A stretch of DNA of 64,000 nt from Streptomyces achromogenes (GCF_030816715.1 NZ_JAUSYH010000001.1:1860001-1924000); one strand, 5' to 3'. Shown: positions 10,619 through 22,124, counted from the first letter of the stretch. Notes: generated from the sequence alone by a model not told the origin. A program made the numbers and translations.

Positions 10619-11411
10619 CACGGTGGCCGAGTCGGCGGCGGCCCCGGCCGTGGTGCGGCACGCGGAAGAGGTCATGGGGACCGTCTTCTCCTTCGACGTC
10701 CGCGGCGGCGACGCCGAAGCGGTGCGGGCGGCGCTGGACGAGGCGGTCGCCTCGCTGCACCGGGTGAACGAGGTGTTCAGCACCTACCGCGAGGACAGCC
10801 AGGTCTCCCGGCTGGCACGCGGCGAGCTGACCCTCGAGGAGTGCGACCCCGAGGTGGCCGAGGTGCTGGAGCTGGGAGCCGAGGCGGAGCGGGCGAGCGA
10901 CGGCTGGTTCAGCATGCGCTACCAGGGCCGGCTCGACCCGACGGGCATCGTGAAGGGCTGGGCCGCCGAGCGCGCGGCCCGGCTGATCGCGGCGGCTGAC
11001 GTGAGCGGGGTGAGCGTCAACGGCGGCGGGGACGTGCAGCTGCTGGGCGTCCCCGGGCCCGAGCGGCCGTGGCGGGTCGGCGTCTCCGACCCGCTGCGTC
11101 CCGGCGGGCTCGCGGCGGTGGTCTCGGCGGCGGGCGCGGACGAGCTCGCGGTGGCGACCTCCGGGACGTCGGAGCGCGGCGCCCACATCGTGGACCCGCG
11201 CACGGGCCGCTCCGCGGTGACGGACCTGGTCGCCGTGACGGTGGTGACGCCCCGGCTGACCTGGGCCGACTGCTGGGCCACCGCGGCCTTCGCGATGGGC
11301 TCGCGGGAGGCGCTGGGCTGGCTGGAGTCCCTCCCGGACGTCGAGGCCTTACTCATCACGGCAGGCGACGAGGTCCGCTGCACCGGCGGCCTGGCATCCC
11401 GCCTGGGCTGA
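10611..11411 (+). CDS. apbE: FAD:protein FMN transferase
   Basis: This 266-residue protein should use FAD and Mg2+ to attach FMN covalently to a Thr or Ser of a target domain. ApbE hallmarks are present: an N-terminal MGTVFSFDV, HRVNEVFSTYREDSQVSRL, DPTGIVKGWAAERAA, the VNGGGDVQLLG loop and a late ATSGTSERGAHIVDP. The GTG start overlaps the stop of the triple FMN-domain gene, implying translational coupling and that this is the substrate. No signal peptide or lipobox is visible, unlike many exported ApbE proteins, so modification may occur in the cytosol before export or via a membrane-linked route. Confidence 0.9.
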
Positions 11412-11456
11412 CCCACACCCGGGCGGCTCGAAAACCCGCCCCGAGACCAACCCCCA

Positions 11457-11566
11457 GGGGCGCGGGGAACCGCGCGACAAGCCCCACCGGACCCGCGCTC
11501 ACCCCACTCAGGCGGACCCTCGAGGGGCGCGGGGAACCGCGCGCCAGGCCCCCACCGACCCGCACC
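11457..11566. repeat. Two copies of a GGAA-loop hairpin repeat
   Basis: The hairpin core GCGCGGGGAACCGCGC (stem GCGCGG/CCGCGC, tetraloop GGAA, a GNRA-type loop) occurs inside two copies of a roughly 42-bp element at 11457-11498 and 11524-11566. They follow the apbE stop in a convergent intergenic space and could terminate transcription from either side. I recall such GGGGCGCGGGGAAC elements as very common in Streptomyces genomes. A third, partial copy lies at 232-246 on the other strand. Confidence 0.7.
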
Positions 11567-11600
11567 CGGCACACAACAATGGCCCCCGCGGCGGTGGCCG

Positions 11601-12146
11601 TCAGTGGCCGTTCTGCGCCAACCGCAGGAGATGGTCGGCGAGCGCCTGCCCCCCGGTGGCCTCCCGGCTGATCAGCAGCAGCGTGTCGTCCCCGGCGATG
11701 GTCCCCAGGATGTCGTGCAGCTCGGCCTGGTCGATCGCCGAGGCGAGGAACTGCGCGGCCCCCGGAGGGGTCCGCAGGACCACGAGGTTGGCGGACGCCT
11801 CCGCGGAGATCAGCAGCTCCTGCGACAGCCGCCGCATCCGCTCCTCCTTCGCCGACTCCCCGAGCGGCGCCCGGGGGGTGCGGAAGCCTCCCTCGCTGGG
11901 CACCGCGTAGATCAGGTCGCCGTCGGTGTTGCGGATCTTCACCGCGTTCAGCTCGTCGAGGTCCCGGGAGAGCGTCGCCTGGGTGACGCTCAGCCCGTCG
12001 TCCGACAGCAGCTTCGCCAGCTGGCTCTGCGAGCGCACCGCCTGCCGGTTGAGGATGTCCACGATCCGGCGGTGACGCGCGGTGCGGGTCTGCGGCACGG
12101 CGGGCCCGTTGACCCCCGGGTGCTCATGGTCCTGCGCCTGACTCAT
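11601..12146 (-). CDS. argR: Arginine repressor
   Basis: This 181-residue protein is the hexameric arginine-responsive regulator. The N-terminal winged helix is visible around [22 protein letters not shown] and [18 protein letters not shown]. The C-terminal arginine-binding and oligomerisation domain includes [18 protein letters not shown] and [12 protein letters not shown], with the conserved GT(I/V)AGDDT turn. It is the last gene of argCJBDR; its ATG at 12146 lies 7 nt past the argD stop. It should bind the ARG boxes upstream of argC and argH in this window. Confidence 0.96.
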   Translation of the reverse strand: MSQAQDHEHPGVNGPAVPQTRTARHRRIVDILNRQAVRSQSQLAKLLSDDGLSVTQATLSRDLDELNAVKIRNTDGDLIYAVPSEGGFRTPRAPLGESAKEERMRRLSQELLISAEASANLVVLRTPPGAAQFLASAIDQAELHDILGTIAGDDTLLLISREATGGQALADHLLRLAQNGH

Positions 12147-12153
12147 CGTCGTC

Positions 12154-13353
12154 TCATTCTCCGGATCGGTCCCCGTTCACTGCGTCGAGGATGCCGGGCA
12201 GCGCCCCGAGGAACGCCTCCGCCTCGTCGTCGCCGAGGTTCAGCGGCGGCATCAGTCGGATGACGTCGGGGGCGGGCACGTTCACCAGGAACCCGGCCTC
12301 CTGAGCCGCCTGGCGCACCTGGGGCGCGAGGGGCTCGGTGAGCACGATACCCAGGAGGAGGCCGGCGCCCCGGACATAATCGATCAACGGGTGGCCGACG
12401 GCCTCGATTCCGTCCCGCAACCTCTCGCCCTGCCGCTTGACGTTCTCCAGCAACCCCTCGTTCTCGATCGTCTCGAGGACGGCGAGGCCGGCGGCGCAGG
12501 CGACCGGGTTGCCTCCGAAGGTGGTCCCGTGCTGGCCCGGCTGCAGCAGGTCCGCGGCCCGCCCGAAGGCTACCGTCGCGCCCAGCGGCAGTCCGCCGCC
12601 GAGCCCCTTCGCCAGCGTGACGACATCCGGCAGGACGCCCTCGTGGGCCTGGTACTCGAACCACTGCCCGGTCCGGCCGACGCCGGTCTGCACCTCGTCG
12701 AGGACCAGCAGCGCGCCGGTCGCGGCGGTGATGGCGCGGGCGGCCTTCAGATACCCGGCGGGCGGCACGACGACGCCCAGCTCGCCCTGGATCGGCTCGA
12801 GGACGACGAGCGCCGTCTCCTCGGTGACGGCGGCGGCCAGTGCCTGGGCGTCGCCGAACGGCACGTGGGTGACGTCGCCGGGCAGCGGCAGGAACGGTTC
12901 CCGCTTGCCCTGCTGGCCGGTGAGCGCGAGCGCGCCCATGGTCCGGCCGTGGAAGGCGCCCTCGGTGGCGACGACACGGGTCCGCCCGGTCAGCCGGCCG
13001 ATCTTGAAGGCGGCCTCGTTCGCCTCGGCGCCCGAGTTGCAGAAGAAGACCCTGCCGTCCCGGCCGAAGTGCCGCAGCAGCCGTTCGGCGAGCGCGACGG
13101 TCGGCTCGGCCATGAAGAAGTTGGAGATGTGGCCGAGGGAGCCGATCTGCCGGCTCACGGCCTCGACGACGGCCGGGTGGGCGTGGCCGAGGGCGTTGAC
13201 CGCGATGCCGCCGACGAAGTCGAGGTACTCCTTGCCGTCGGCGTCCCAGACCCGGCTGCCCTCGCCGCGCGCCAGGGGCAGCAGCGGGGTGCCGTAGTTG
13301 TTCATGAACGCGCTCTGCCACCGCGCGGTCAGTTCCTGGTTGGCGTCGCTCAC
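12154..13353 (-). CDS. argD: Acetylornithine aminotransferase
   Basis: This 399-residue class III PLP aminotransferase converts N-acetylglutamate semialdehyde to N-acetylornithine. The PLP-contacting [12 protein letters not shown], the [14 protein letters not shown] segment and the Schiff-base lysine in [14 protein letters not shown] are all present. The start is GTG at 13353, overlapping the argB stop by 4 nt (GTGA). It is the fourth gene of the arginine operon. It could also serve lysine or ornithine branch reactions, as ArgD proteins often do. Confidence 0.96.
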   Translation of the reverse strand: MSDANQELTARWQSAFMNNYGTPLLPLARGEGSRVWDADGKEYLDFVGGIAVNALGHAHPAVVEAVSRQIGSLGHISNFFMAEPTVALAERLLRHFGRDGRVFFCNSGAEANEAAFKIGRLTGRTRVVATEGAFHGRTMGALALTGQQGKREPFLPLPGDVTHVPFGDAQALAAAVTEETALVVLEPIQGELGVVVPPAGYLKAARAITAATGALLVLDEVQTGVGRTGQWFEYQAHEGVLPDVVTLAKGLGGGLPLGATVAFGRAADLLQPGQHGTTFGGNPVACAAGLAVLETIENEGLLENVKRQGERLRDGIEAVGHPLIDYVRGAGLLLGIVLTEPLAPQVRQAAQEAGFLVNVPAPDVIRLMPPLNLGDDEAEAFLGALPGILDAVNGDRSGE

Positions 13354-14251
13354 GGCTCCCCCTGTCCGTCCGGCACGACCATCGTGCCGATCCCTTCGTC
13401 GGTGAAGATCTCCAGCAGGATCGAGTGCTGGACCCGCCCGTCGATGACGCGGGCGGTGTTCACGCCGCCCCGCACGGCGTGCAGACAGCCCTCCATCTTC
13501 GGAACCATGCCGGAGCTCAACTCCGGCAGCAGCTTCTCCAGTTGGGAGGCGGTGAGGCGGCTGATCACCTCGTCGCTGTCGGGCCAGTCCTCGTAGAGGC
13601 CCTCGACGTCCGTGAGGACCATGAGGGTTTCGGCGCCCAGAGCAGCAGCGAGTGCCGCAGCCGCCGTATCAGCATTGACGTTGTAGACATGTCCGTCGTC
13701 CTGGCTCCTGGCGATCGACGAGACGACCGGGATGCGGCCGTCGGCGAGCAGGGCCTCGATGGCGCCCGTGTCGATCGCGGTGATCTCGCCGACCCGCCCG
13801 ATGTCGACCGACTCGCCGTCGATCTGCGGCTGGTGCTTGGTGGCGGTGATGGTGTGCGCGTCCTCGCCGGTCAGACCGACGGCAAGCGGGCCGTGCTGGT
13901 TGAGCAGGCCGACCAGCTCGCGCTGGACCTGCCCGGCGAGCACCATCCGTACGACGTCCATCGCCTCTTCGGTGGTGACGCGCAGGCCGGCCTTGAACTC
14001 GCTGACGATGCCGTGCCGGTCGAGGGCGGCGCTGATCTGCGGGCCGCCGCCGTGCACGACGACCGGCCTGATGCCGGCGTGGTGCAGGAAGACGACGTCC
14101 TGGGCGAAGGCGGCCTTCAGGTCCTCGTCGATCATGGCGTTGCCGCCGAACTTGATGACGACGGTCTTGCCGTTGTGGCGGACCAGCCAGGGCAGCGCCT
14201 CGATGAGGATCTGGGCCTTGGGGAGCGCGGTGTGCTTGCGGGTCGTGTTGC

Positions 14252-14255
<4 letters not shown>
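13350..14255 (-). CDS. argB: Acetylglutamate kinase
   Basis: This 301-residue amino-acid kinase phosphorylates N-acetylglutamate. The glycine-rich [10 protein letters not shown] at about residues 31-40, [10 protein letters not shown], and the nucleotide-site run [26 protein letters not shown] (given here only as a landmark around residue 210) fit the family. The true ATG is at 14255 and overlaps the argJ stop by 4 nt (ATGA); the longer open frame upstream is only a shadow of argJ. In many actinobacteria this step is feedback-inhibited by arginine. Confidence 0.96.
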
Positions 14256-16480
<2,225 letters not shown>

Positions 16481-16628
16481 TCCATGCAGGAGTCGGCCCG
16501 GAGTGATCTTTGCCCGCTCCCCCGTCCCGCCTAACCTCGGCCCGATGATCGCCGTGACGGCGCCGGCCGGCCTGGATCCGACCGGCGGCGCGGTTCCGGC
16601 GCGGGGGTTCCCGGAGGGGCCGTGGCGT

Positions 16629-16665
16629 CCGGCGGGCGTGAGCGGTGGCCGCCCACGCCCGCCGG
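16629..16665 (-). terminator. Terminator of the GH51 gene
   Basis: CCGGCGGGCGTG (16629-16640) and CACGCCCGCCGG (16654-16665) form a perfect 12-bp stem ending 5 nt past the stop codon at 16670. Confidence 0.75.
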
Positions 16666-16669
16666 TCCG

Positions 16670-19177
16670 CTAGCGCTGCCTGATCCGCAGGAAGGTGATC
16701 GAGTTCGCCGGGAAGGTGTAGGTGAACTTCCCCGCGACCCCGGTGACGGTGGAGGTCACCGGGGCGACCGGCGTCCCGGTCTCCGTGTTGACCGCGTCCG
16801 GGGCCGCGGCGAGGGTGGTCGCCTCCGCCTTGGAGGCGACCTTGGCGCGGCCGAGGTCGATCGCCGTGCGGGCGTCCGAGGGCTGGGCGTTGACGACCTT
16901 GACGATCAGGTCGCCGGTCTTCCGGTCCTTGGTGACGACCTGGCGGAACGGCTCGGCCGGCTTGTCGTCGGTGAAGCTGCCCCACTCCTGGCCGTCGAGG
17001 TAGAGGGTGACCTGGCGGCCGCGCACCTTGACGTCGACGTCGTAGGCGCGGCCCGTCTCGACGGACCCGGCCTTGGAGATCAGCGTCGACTTTCCGCCGT
17101 CCACGGCCTGCTCGACGGCGGACTGGGTGTTGTTCCAGCCGCCCAGGTTCCACCAGTAGAAGTTGCCGGTGTCCTTGACGCCGAACGCGACGAGGAAGCC
17201 TTCCTTGCCGGACTTCTTGGTGGCCTTCACATGCAGGTCGTAGTCGTGCCAGGCGGCGTCACCGGCCGAGACCATGGTGTTCTCGGCGGCGGTGTCGGTC
17301 TGCACGTACTGCCCGTCCTGGAGCGACCAGCTGCCGCCGCCGGTGTGCGTCCACCGCGAGGCGTCGCCGGAGAAGTCGTCGCTCAGCAGCGACGCGCCGT
17401 CCGCACCGGTCACCTTCACGTCGTCGTACGCGGCGCTCGTCGCCCAGGTCGACAGGCCGACGGCGCCCGTGATCGGGCCCTGGAGGGAGGGCGTGCCGGT
17501 GGCCGTCGAGGGCACCACCCGGTCGCCGACGTTGGTCATGAACAGCTTCTGGACCTCGTAGTTGGCGGAGTTCCAGGAGGCGTGGTTGTTGAACCACACC
17601 AGGTCCGGACGCCACTGGACGTAGTCCTCGTTGGCGAACAGCGGCGCGTAGGAGGCGAGCTTGACGACGTCGGCGTTGCGTTCGAGGCCGGTCATGAACG
17701 CGGCTTCGGCCAGGCCGTTCTTGAAGGCGTTGCCCTGGGAGGCGTACTCGCCGAGGAAGACCTTGGGGCCGCCGCGGTCGTAGGAGTCGTAGCGGTCGTT
17801 GTTCTGGAGGAACCACTGCGGACTGTTGTAGTAGTGCTCGTCGACCATGTCGACCTTGGCGTCCCGGTTGAGCTGCCAGGCCGTGTCGAAGGTCGAACCG
17901 GAGTCGTCGGGGCCGGAGTTGGAGATGACGGTGACGTCCGGGTACTTGGCCTCGACGGCGGTGCGGAACTCCTTGAATCGGGCGAAGAACTCGGTGGGGA
18001 GGTTCTCCTCGTTGCCGACCTCGAGGTGCGTGAGGTGGAAGGGCTTGGGGTGGCCCATCTGGGCGCGCTTCCTGCCCCAGGTGGAGGTGACCGGGCCGTT
18101 GGCGAACTCGATGAGGTCCAGGGTGTCCTGGATGTGGCGCTTGAGCAGCGCCTCGTCGACGACCGCCTTGTTCTGGCCACAGCCGGTGACCAGGGCGGGG
18201 ACCACGGGCAGCGGCATCGCGCCGACGTCCTCGGCGAAACGGAAGTACTCGTAGTAGCCGAGGCCGTAACTCTGGTTGTAGCCCCAGAAGTTGGAGTTGA
18301 CGGCGCGCTGCTCGACGGGTCCGACGGTGTCCTTCCACTGGTAGGAGCGGGCGCGCTGCCAGCCGGAGGCCTCGCTGTAGTCCTGCATGGAACCGGTGTT
18401 CACCAGGCAGCCGCCGGGAAAGCGCACGAAGCCCGGGTGCAGGGCGGCGACCTTCTCGGCCAGGTCCTTGCGCAGCCCGTTGGGCTCGTTGCGGTAGGTG
18501 TCCCGGGGGAACAGCGACACCATGTCGAGGGCGGCCGCGGCCGAGGAGGCCACCGTCAGACGGCCGTTGCTGCTGGTGCGGGCGGCGGTGAAGGACGTCC
18601 GGTACTGGACCCAGCCGCCGGTGCGCACGGCCACCGTGCGGGCGGCGGCCAGCGCCCCGTCGGCGTCCTGGAGGCTCACGGCGAGGGTGCTGCCGTGCTC
18701 GGCGCGGGCCCACACCGAGAAGTCGTACTTCTTGCCCTGCTCGACCCGGACGCCGGTGTTGTACCCGGAGTTCGTCACGGACGAGCCGGCGGCCAGCGAG
18801 AGGTAGTTGCGGTTGCGGTCGTTGAGACGTCCGGCGTCGTTCAGGACCTGCGCCGCGCCCTCGACCGTCCAGGACGTGAGCGGGGTGTACGACCTGTTGT
18901 CGACGGGGGCGTACTCGAAGGACCGGTTCTGCACGAGTTCGGCGTAGAGGCCGCCGTCGGCCGCCCGGTTGATGTCCTCGAAGAAGACGCCGTACATCGT
19001 GTCGTCGATCTTCGCGCCCTTGGCGGACGGGTCGACGGTGATGGCGTAGTCGGTCACGGACTCGGCGTGCGCCGGGGCGGGGAGCAGCGCGGTGGCGGTC
19101 AGCAGGGCCGTGACGGGAAGACCGATTCTCCAGCGCGTGCGGGCGGTGCGGGTGATGGGGGTGGTGCTGCGTGACAT
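16670..19177 (-). CDS. Secreted alpha-L-arabinofuranosidase, GH51, with an inserted lectin-like domain
   Basis: This 835-residue exported enzyme should release arabinose from plant arabinan or arabinoxylan. A Sec signal ends at about residue 38 (PAHAES). The GH51 entry motif MYGVFFEDINRAADGG is at 61-76, a CBM4-like beta-sandwich covers about 85-225, and the barrel follows. The acid/base Glu390 is in LEVGNEEN and the nucleophile Glu477 in FLGEYAS. Residues of about 560-720 (DVKVTGADGASLLSDDFSG to GSFTDDK) look like an LamG/DUF1080-type sandwich inserted before the C-terminal strands. A good promoter lies upstream. Confidence 0.88.
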   Translation of the reverse strand: MSRSTTPITRTARTRWRIGLPVTALLTATALLPAPAHAESVTDYAITVDPSAKGAKIDDTMYGVFFEDINRAADGGLYAELVQNRSFEYAPVDNRSYTPLTSWTVEGAAQVLNDAGRLNDRNRNYLSLAAGSSVTNSGYNTGVRVEQGKKYDFSVWARAEHGSTLAVSLQDADGALAAARTVAVRTGGWVQYRTSFTAARTSSNGRLTVASSAAAALDMVSLFPRDTYRNEPNGLRKDLAEKVAALHPGFVRFPGGCLVNTGSMQDYSEASGWQRARSYQWKDTVGPVEQRAVNSNFWGYNQSYGLGYYEYFRFAEDVGAMPLPVVPALVTGCGQNKAVVDEALLKRHIQDTLDLIEFANGPVTSTWGRKRAQMGHPKPFHLTHLEVGNEENLPTEFFARFKEFRTAVEAKYPDVTVISNSGPDDSGSTFDTAWQLNRDAKVDMVDEHYYNSPQWFLQNNDRYDSYDRGGPKVFLGEYASQGNAFKNGLAEAAFMTGLERNADVVKLASYAPLFANEDYVQWRPDLVWFNNHASWNSANYEVQKLFMTNVGDRVVPSTATGTPSLQGPITGAVGLSTWATSAAYDDVKVTGADGASLLSDDFSGDASRWTHTGGGSWSLQDGQYVQTDTAAENTMVSAGDAAWHDYDLHVKATKKSGKEGFLVAFGVKDTGNFYWWNLGGWNNTQSAVEQAVDGGKSTLISKAGSVETGRAYDVDVKVRGRQVTLYLDGQEWGSFTDDKPAEPFRQVVTKDRKTGDLIVKVVNAQPSDARTAIDLGRAKVASKAEATTLAAAPDAVNTETGTPVAPVTSTVTGVAGKFTYTFPANSITFLRIRQR

Positions 19178-19257
19178 GGATAACTCCGCGGCTCGGTGGT
19201 GCGAGTTGTCCTGCGAGTCGTTCGAAATATCAGACGATGATCAGCACTGCGAACGGC

Positions 19258-19286
19258 AAGATAGGGAGGTGAATGAGGCACGTCAA
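19258..19286 (-). promoter_or_regulatory. Promoter of the GH51 gene
   Basis: On the minus strand TTGACG (19286-19281) and TATCTT (19263-19258) are exactly 17 bp apart. This implies a leader of about 70 nt before the ATG at 19177. The leader contains TTCGAA and TCAGACGATGATCAG-like symmetry that could serve a sugar-responsive repressor. Confidence 0.65.
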
Positions 19287-19373
19287 TGGGGCGTGCGACG
19301 GCGGGTGTGACGGCGGGCGGCGTCCCATGGGCGAGTTCCGGCCAGTGCCGGGGGGCCTGCTCCTCGTCGTCGG

Positions 19374-19967
19374 CTATGCGCGCGTGGGCTGAGCCGGAGC
19401 CCCTTCGAGGCGGAGGTTCCAGCGGCCCCCGCGGCCGGTGACGGTGGTCGTGGACAGCGGGCGCACGTCGATGTTCCAGTACGTCGAGGGCGGCGCCTTG
19501 AGCGCGTACACCAGGGCGGCGCGGATCACGCTCGGCTCGGCGACGGCGACGATGCGGCAGCCGTCCTCCACCGGCCGGGTGTCGAGCCAGCCGCCCACCC
19601 GGGAGATGAACCCGAGCAGGGACTCGCCGCCGTGCGGAGTGGCGAGGGGGTCGGCCAGCCAGGCGTCCACGGCCTCCGGCTCCCGCGCCATCGCCTCGCC
19701 GAGCGTGAAACCGCGCCAGCGGCCCATGTCGCAGTCCCGCAGCGCCAACTGCACCAGCGGGGCGTATCCGAGCGCGTCCCCGGTGGCCCGGCTGCGCGGG
19801 GTCGGCGAGCAGTAGCGCAGCTCGGCGGCGGCCAGCGGGATCAGCTCGCCGGCCGCGCGCTGCACCTCGCCCCAGCCCGCCTGGTCCAGCGGCCGGTCGT
19901 CCTCGAAGCGTTCCGCGAGCAGCGGGGAGCTGCGAGCGGCGGCGACGAAGGTGACCCGAAGTGGCAT
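19374..19967 (-). CDS. Histidine-phosphatase-fold protein lacking catalytic histidines
   Basis: This 197-residue protein has the length and layout of the phosphoglycerate-mutase-like family. The usual LVRHGET at the N-terminus reads FVAAARSS, and the late SHGGVIR reads AEPSVIRAAL, so both catalytic histidines are absent. Other landmarks remain: YCSPTPRSRATGDALG for the second phosphate-binding Arg region, DCDMGRWRGFTLGE for the 'd..fG.weG' turn, and PHGGESLLGFISRV. It is probably a non-catalytic homologue, perhaps a binding or regulatory protein. The gene stands alone; no operon partner is clear. Confidence 0.7.
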   Translation of the reverse strand: MPLRVTFVAAARSSPLLAERFEDDRPLDQAGWGEVQRAAGELIPLAAAELRYCSPTPRSRATGDALGYAPLVQLALRDCDMGRWRGFTLGEAMAREPEAVDAWLADPLATPHGGESLLGFISRVGGWLDTRPVEDGCRIVAVAEPSVIRAALVYALKAPPSTYWNIDVRPLSTTTVTGRGGRWNLRLEGAPAQPTRA

Positions 19968-20083
19968 GCGGTGATGGTGAGCCGCGTAACTGCGCAGGTC
20001 AAGAGGTGTCGGCGGACGACCGGAAGAAACTCGCCGACGGGTTCAGCGCTCTTCGGGCAAGTCGCCAGAAAACAGCGCCGCCG

Positions 20084-20590
20084 TCACGCCGGACCGGGCT
20101 CGTCGAAGATCAGCGCCATCCAGTTGTCCGGCTTCTCGAGCGCCTCGAAGCCGACCTGCCGGTACACCCCGTGTGCGTCGTGGGTGGCGAGCAGGATGCG
20201 GCGCAGGTCATAGGGACGCAGGTGGTCGCGGACGGCGGCGACCAGCGCGGTGCCGATGCCCTTCCCCCGCGCCGCCCGGTCCACGTAGACGTCGCACAGC
20301 CACGCGAAGGTGGCGAAATCCGTCACCACCCGCGCGTAGGCGACCTGCTCCCCCGACGCCGTGTCGTACACCCCGAAGTTCAGCGAAACGTCGATCGCCC
20401 GGTCCTGCTTCTCCCGCTCGCGGCCCGTCGCCCAGTACGCGTCCGTGGACAGCCAGCGGTGCACGCGCTCGGCGTCGACGCGGGCGGGGTCGGTGGAGAT
20501 CTCGTATCCCTCGGCGAGGGGCGGGGTGGCGTTCTTGGCATTCTTGGCATTCTTGGCATTCGGGGCGTTCATGGCGTCCGTGGCTGTCAT
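20084..20590 (-). CDS. GNAT family N-acetyltransferase
   Basis: This 168-residue protein has the GNAT acetyl-CoA loop in DVYVDRAARGKGIGTALVAAVRDHL (Q/RxxGxG/A as RGKGIG) and a final beta-bulge region YRQVGFEAL. It transfers acetyl to an unknown amine. The N-terminus contains an Asn-Ala-Lys repeat (NAKNAKNAK) encoded by three copies of a 9-bp unit at about 20533-20561. The ATG at 20590 has TGAGGAT upstream, while a start at the second Met (MNAPN) would lack an obvious ribosome site. The repeat lies outside the conserved domain. Confidence 0.8.
   Translation of the reverse strand: MTATDAMNAPNAKNAKNAKNATPPLAEGYEISTDPARVDAERVHRWLSTDAYWATGREREKQDRAIDVSLNFGVYDTASGEQVAYARVVTDFATFAWLCDVYVDRAARGKGIGTALVAAVRDHLRPYDLRRILLATHDAHGVYRQVGFEALEKPDNWMALIFDEPGPA
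20533..20561. repeat. Three 9-bp tandem repeats in the GNAT reading frame
   Basis: TTCTTGGCA is repeated three times, keeping the reading frame. Slippage would add or drop Asn-Ala-Lys units without a frameshift. Confidence 0.7.
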
Positions 20591-20614
20591 GGCCGGATCC
20601 TCACAGGACGGCGT

Positions 20615-22102
20615 TCACGCTGTCGAACGGTTTGCGGGCAGCGCCTCGTCGTACGCGGCCCGCAGCCGCCGGACCCCCTCGGCGATCTCCTCCGCCCCGG
20701 CGACGGCGGCGAAGCTCAGCCGCACGTGGGCGGCCGGGGGTTCGGCGCTGAAGTAGGGCCGGCCGGGGGTGAGGGCGACGCCGGCCCGCAGGGCGGCGGC
20801 CGTGAACGCCGCCTCCGTCTGGGAACCGACGGCCCGCGAGGCGTCCCCGGCTCCGTCGGGCAGCCGCAGCCACAGGTGGTAGCCGCCGGACGGGATGTGC
20901 GGCAGGTCGAGTTCGGGCAGCCGCAGCCGCAGCGCGGAGGTCATCGCGTCCCGCCGGGCCCGCAGCTCGGCCGCCACGGCGCGCAGATGGCGGGGCCAGG
21001 CGGGCGAGCCGACGAGTTCGAGCGCCGCCTCCTGCAGCGGGCGGGGCACGAAGAAGGTGTCGACGACCTGGATGGCGCGCAGCCGCTCCAGGACCGGGCC
21101 GCGGGCGGCCAGCGCGCTGACCCGGAAGCTCGGCGAGGTCGCCTTGGTCAGCGAACCCACGTGGACGACGACGCCGTCGGGGTCGTCGGCGACCAGCGGC
21201 CTCGGCAGCGGCCCGGCGTCCTCGTGGGCGAGCCGGCGCACGAAGTCGTCCTCGACGACGAACGCGCCCGCCTCCCGGGCGATGCGGAGGACCTGAGGGC
21301 GGCGGTCGGCGGCGAGCACGGCGCCGGTCGGGTTCTGGAACAGCGGCTGGCAGACGAAGACCCGGGCGCCGGTGGCCCGGAACGCGTCGGCGAGCAGCTG
21401 CGGGCGCACGCCGTCCGCGTCGACCGGCACCGGCACCGGGCGCAGCCCCGCCGACCGGGCGATCGCCAGCATGCCGGGGTACGTCGGCGACTCGACCAGG
21501 ACCGGGGCGCCGGGCGGGGCGAGGGCGCGCAGGGCGGTGGTCAGCGCGGCCTGGCCGCCCGCGCTCACCAGCACCTCGGCCGCGGTGAGCGAGCCGCCGA
21601 CGGCCCGGGCGAACCACGCGCGCAGCTCGGGCAGCCCTTCCATGGGCGGCCGCCCCCAGGCTCCGGGACGCCTCCCGGCTCTCGCCAGAGCCGCCGCCAT
21701 CGCGCGTTCCGGCTGCAGCGAGGGATGCAGATAGCCGCCGTTGAACTCGATCACGCCGGGTGGCGGAACGGCCAGCGACACCGTGACGCCCGAGGCGTCC
21801 ACCGAGCGCGGGACCAGGTCGGCGGCGCCGTCCGCGCTCAGCGCGACCTCCTGCCAGGAGGTGTCGGCCGCGGGCGCGGCCGTGGGGCGGGCCGGCCGGG
21901 TCCGGAAGGCGCCCGCGCCGGGCCGGGTCACCACCAGGCCCTCGGCGGCCAGCTGTGCCAGCGCCCGCGAGACGGTCACCGGGCTCACCCGGAAACGCTC
22001 CACCAGGGCCCGACTCGACGGGAGCTTTCCACCCGGAGAGTAGCGGTCGAGCTCTCCTCGCAGTCGATCCGCCAGCTCACCCACACTGCTACGCTCTTGC
22101 AT
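20615..22102 (-). CDS. MocR-type GntR regulator fused to a PLP aminotransferase domain
   Basis: This 495-residue protein has an N-terminal GntR winged helix (GGKLPSSRALVERFRVSPVTVSRALAQL region, about residues 20-50) and a fold-type I aminotransferase domain. The domain includes GGQAALTTALRAL, VFVCQPLFQNPTG and the Schiff-base lysine in HVGSLTKATSPSFR. MocR proteins usually control vitamin B6, GABA or transporter genes. Its ATG at 22102 shares the CATG palindrome with the start of the divergent EamA transporter gene, its likely target. An in-frame start at 22150 exists but would lie within the transporter gene. Confidence 0.88.
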   Translation of the reverse strand: MQERSSVGELADRLRGELDRYSPGGKLPSSRALVERFRVSPVTVSRALAQLAAEGLVVTRPGAGAFRTRPARPTAAPAADTSWQEVALSADGAADLVPRSVDASGVTVSLAVPPPGVIEFNGGYLHPSLQPERAMAAALARAGRRPGAWGRPPMEGLPELRAWFARAVGGSLTAAEVLVSAGGQAALTTALRALAPPGAPVLVESPTYPGMLAIARSAGLRPVPVPVDADGVRPQLLADAFRATGARVFVCQPLFQNPTGAVLAADRRPQVLRIAREAGAFVVEDDFVRRLAHEDAGPLPRPLVADDPDGVVVHVGSLTKATSPSFRVSALAARGPVLERLRAIQVVDTFFVPRPLQEAALELVGSPAWPRHLRAVAAELRARRDAMTSALRLRLPELDLPHIPSGGYHLWLRLPDGAGDASRAVGSQTEAAFTAAALRAGVALTPGRPYFSAEPPAAHVRLSFAAVAGAEEIAEGVRRLRAAYDEALPANRSTA

Positions 22103-22124
22103 GACAACACAGAGTAGCGCTACT
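22090..22124. promoter_or_regulatory. Divergent overlapping start region with a 12-bp palindrome
   Basis: Both genes start in the palindrome CATG (22100-22103). On the plus strand TACGCT (22090-22095) ends 5 nt before the ATG. On the minus strand TACTCT (22117-22112 region) ends 8-9 nt before its ATG. Both positions fit -10 elements of leaderless mRNAs, and neither gene has a Shine-Dalgarno site. The perfect palindrome AGTAGCGCTACT (22113-22124) overlaps the minus-strand -10; a GAGTAGCG copy also lies at about 22038. Confidence 0.55.
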
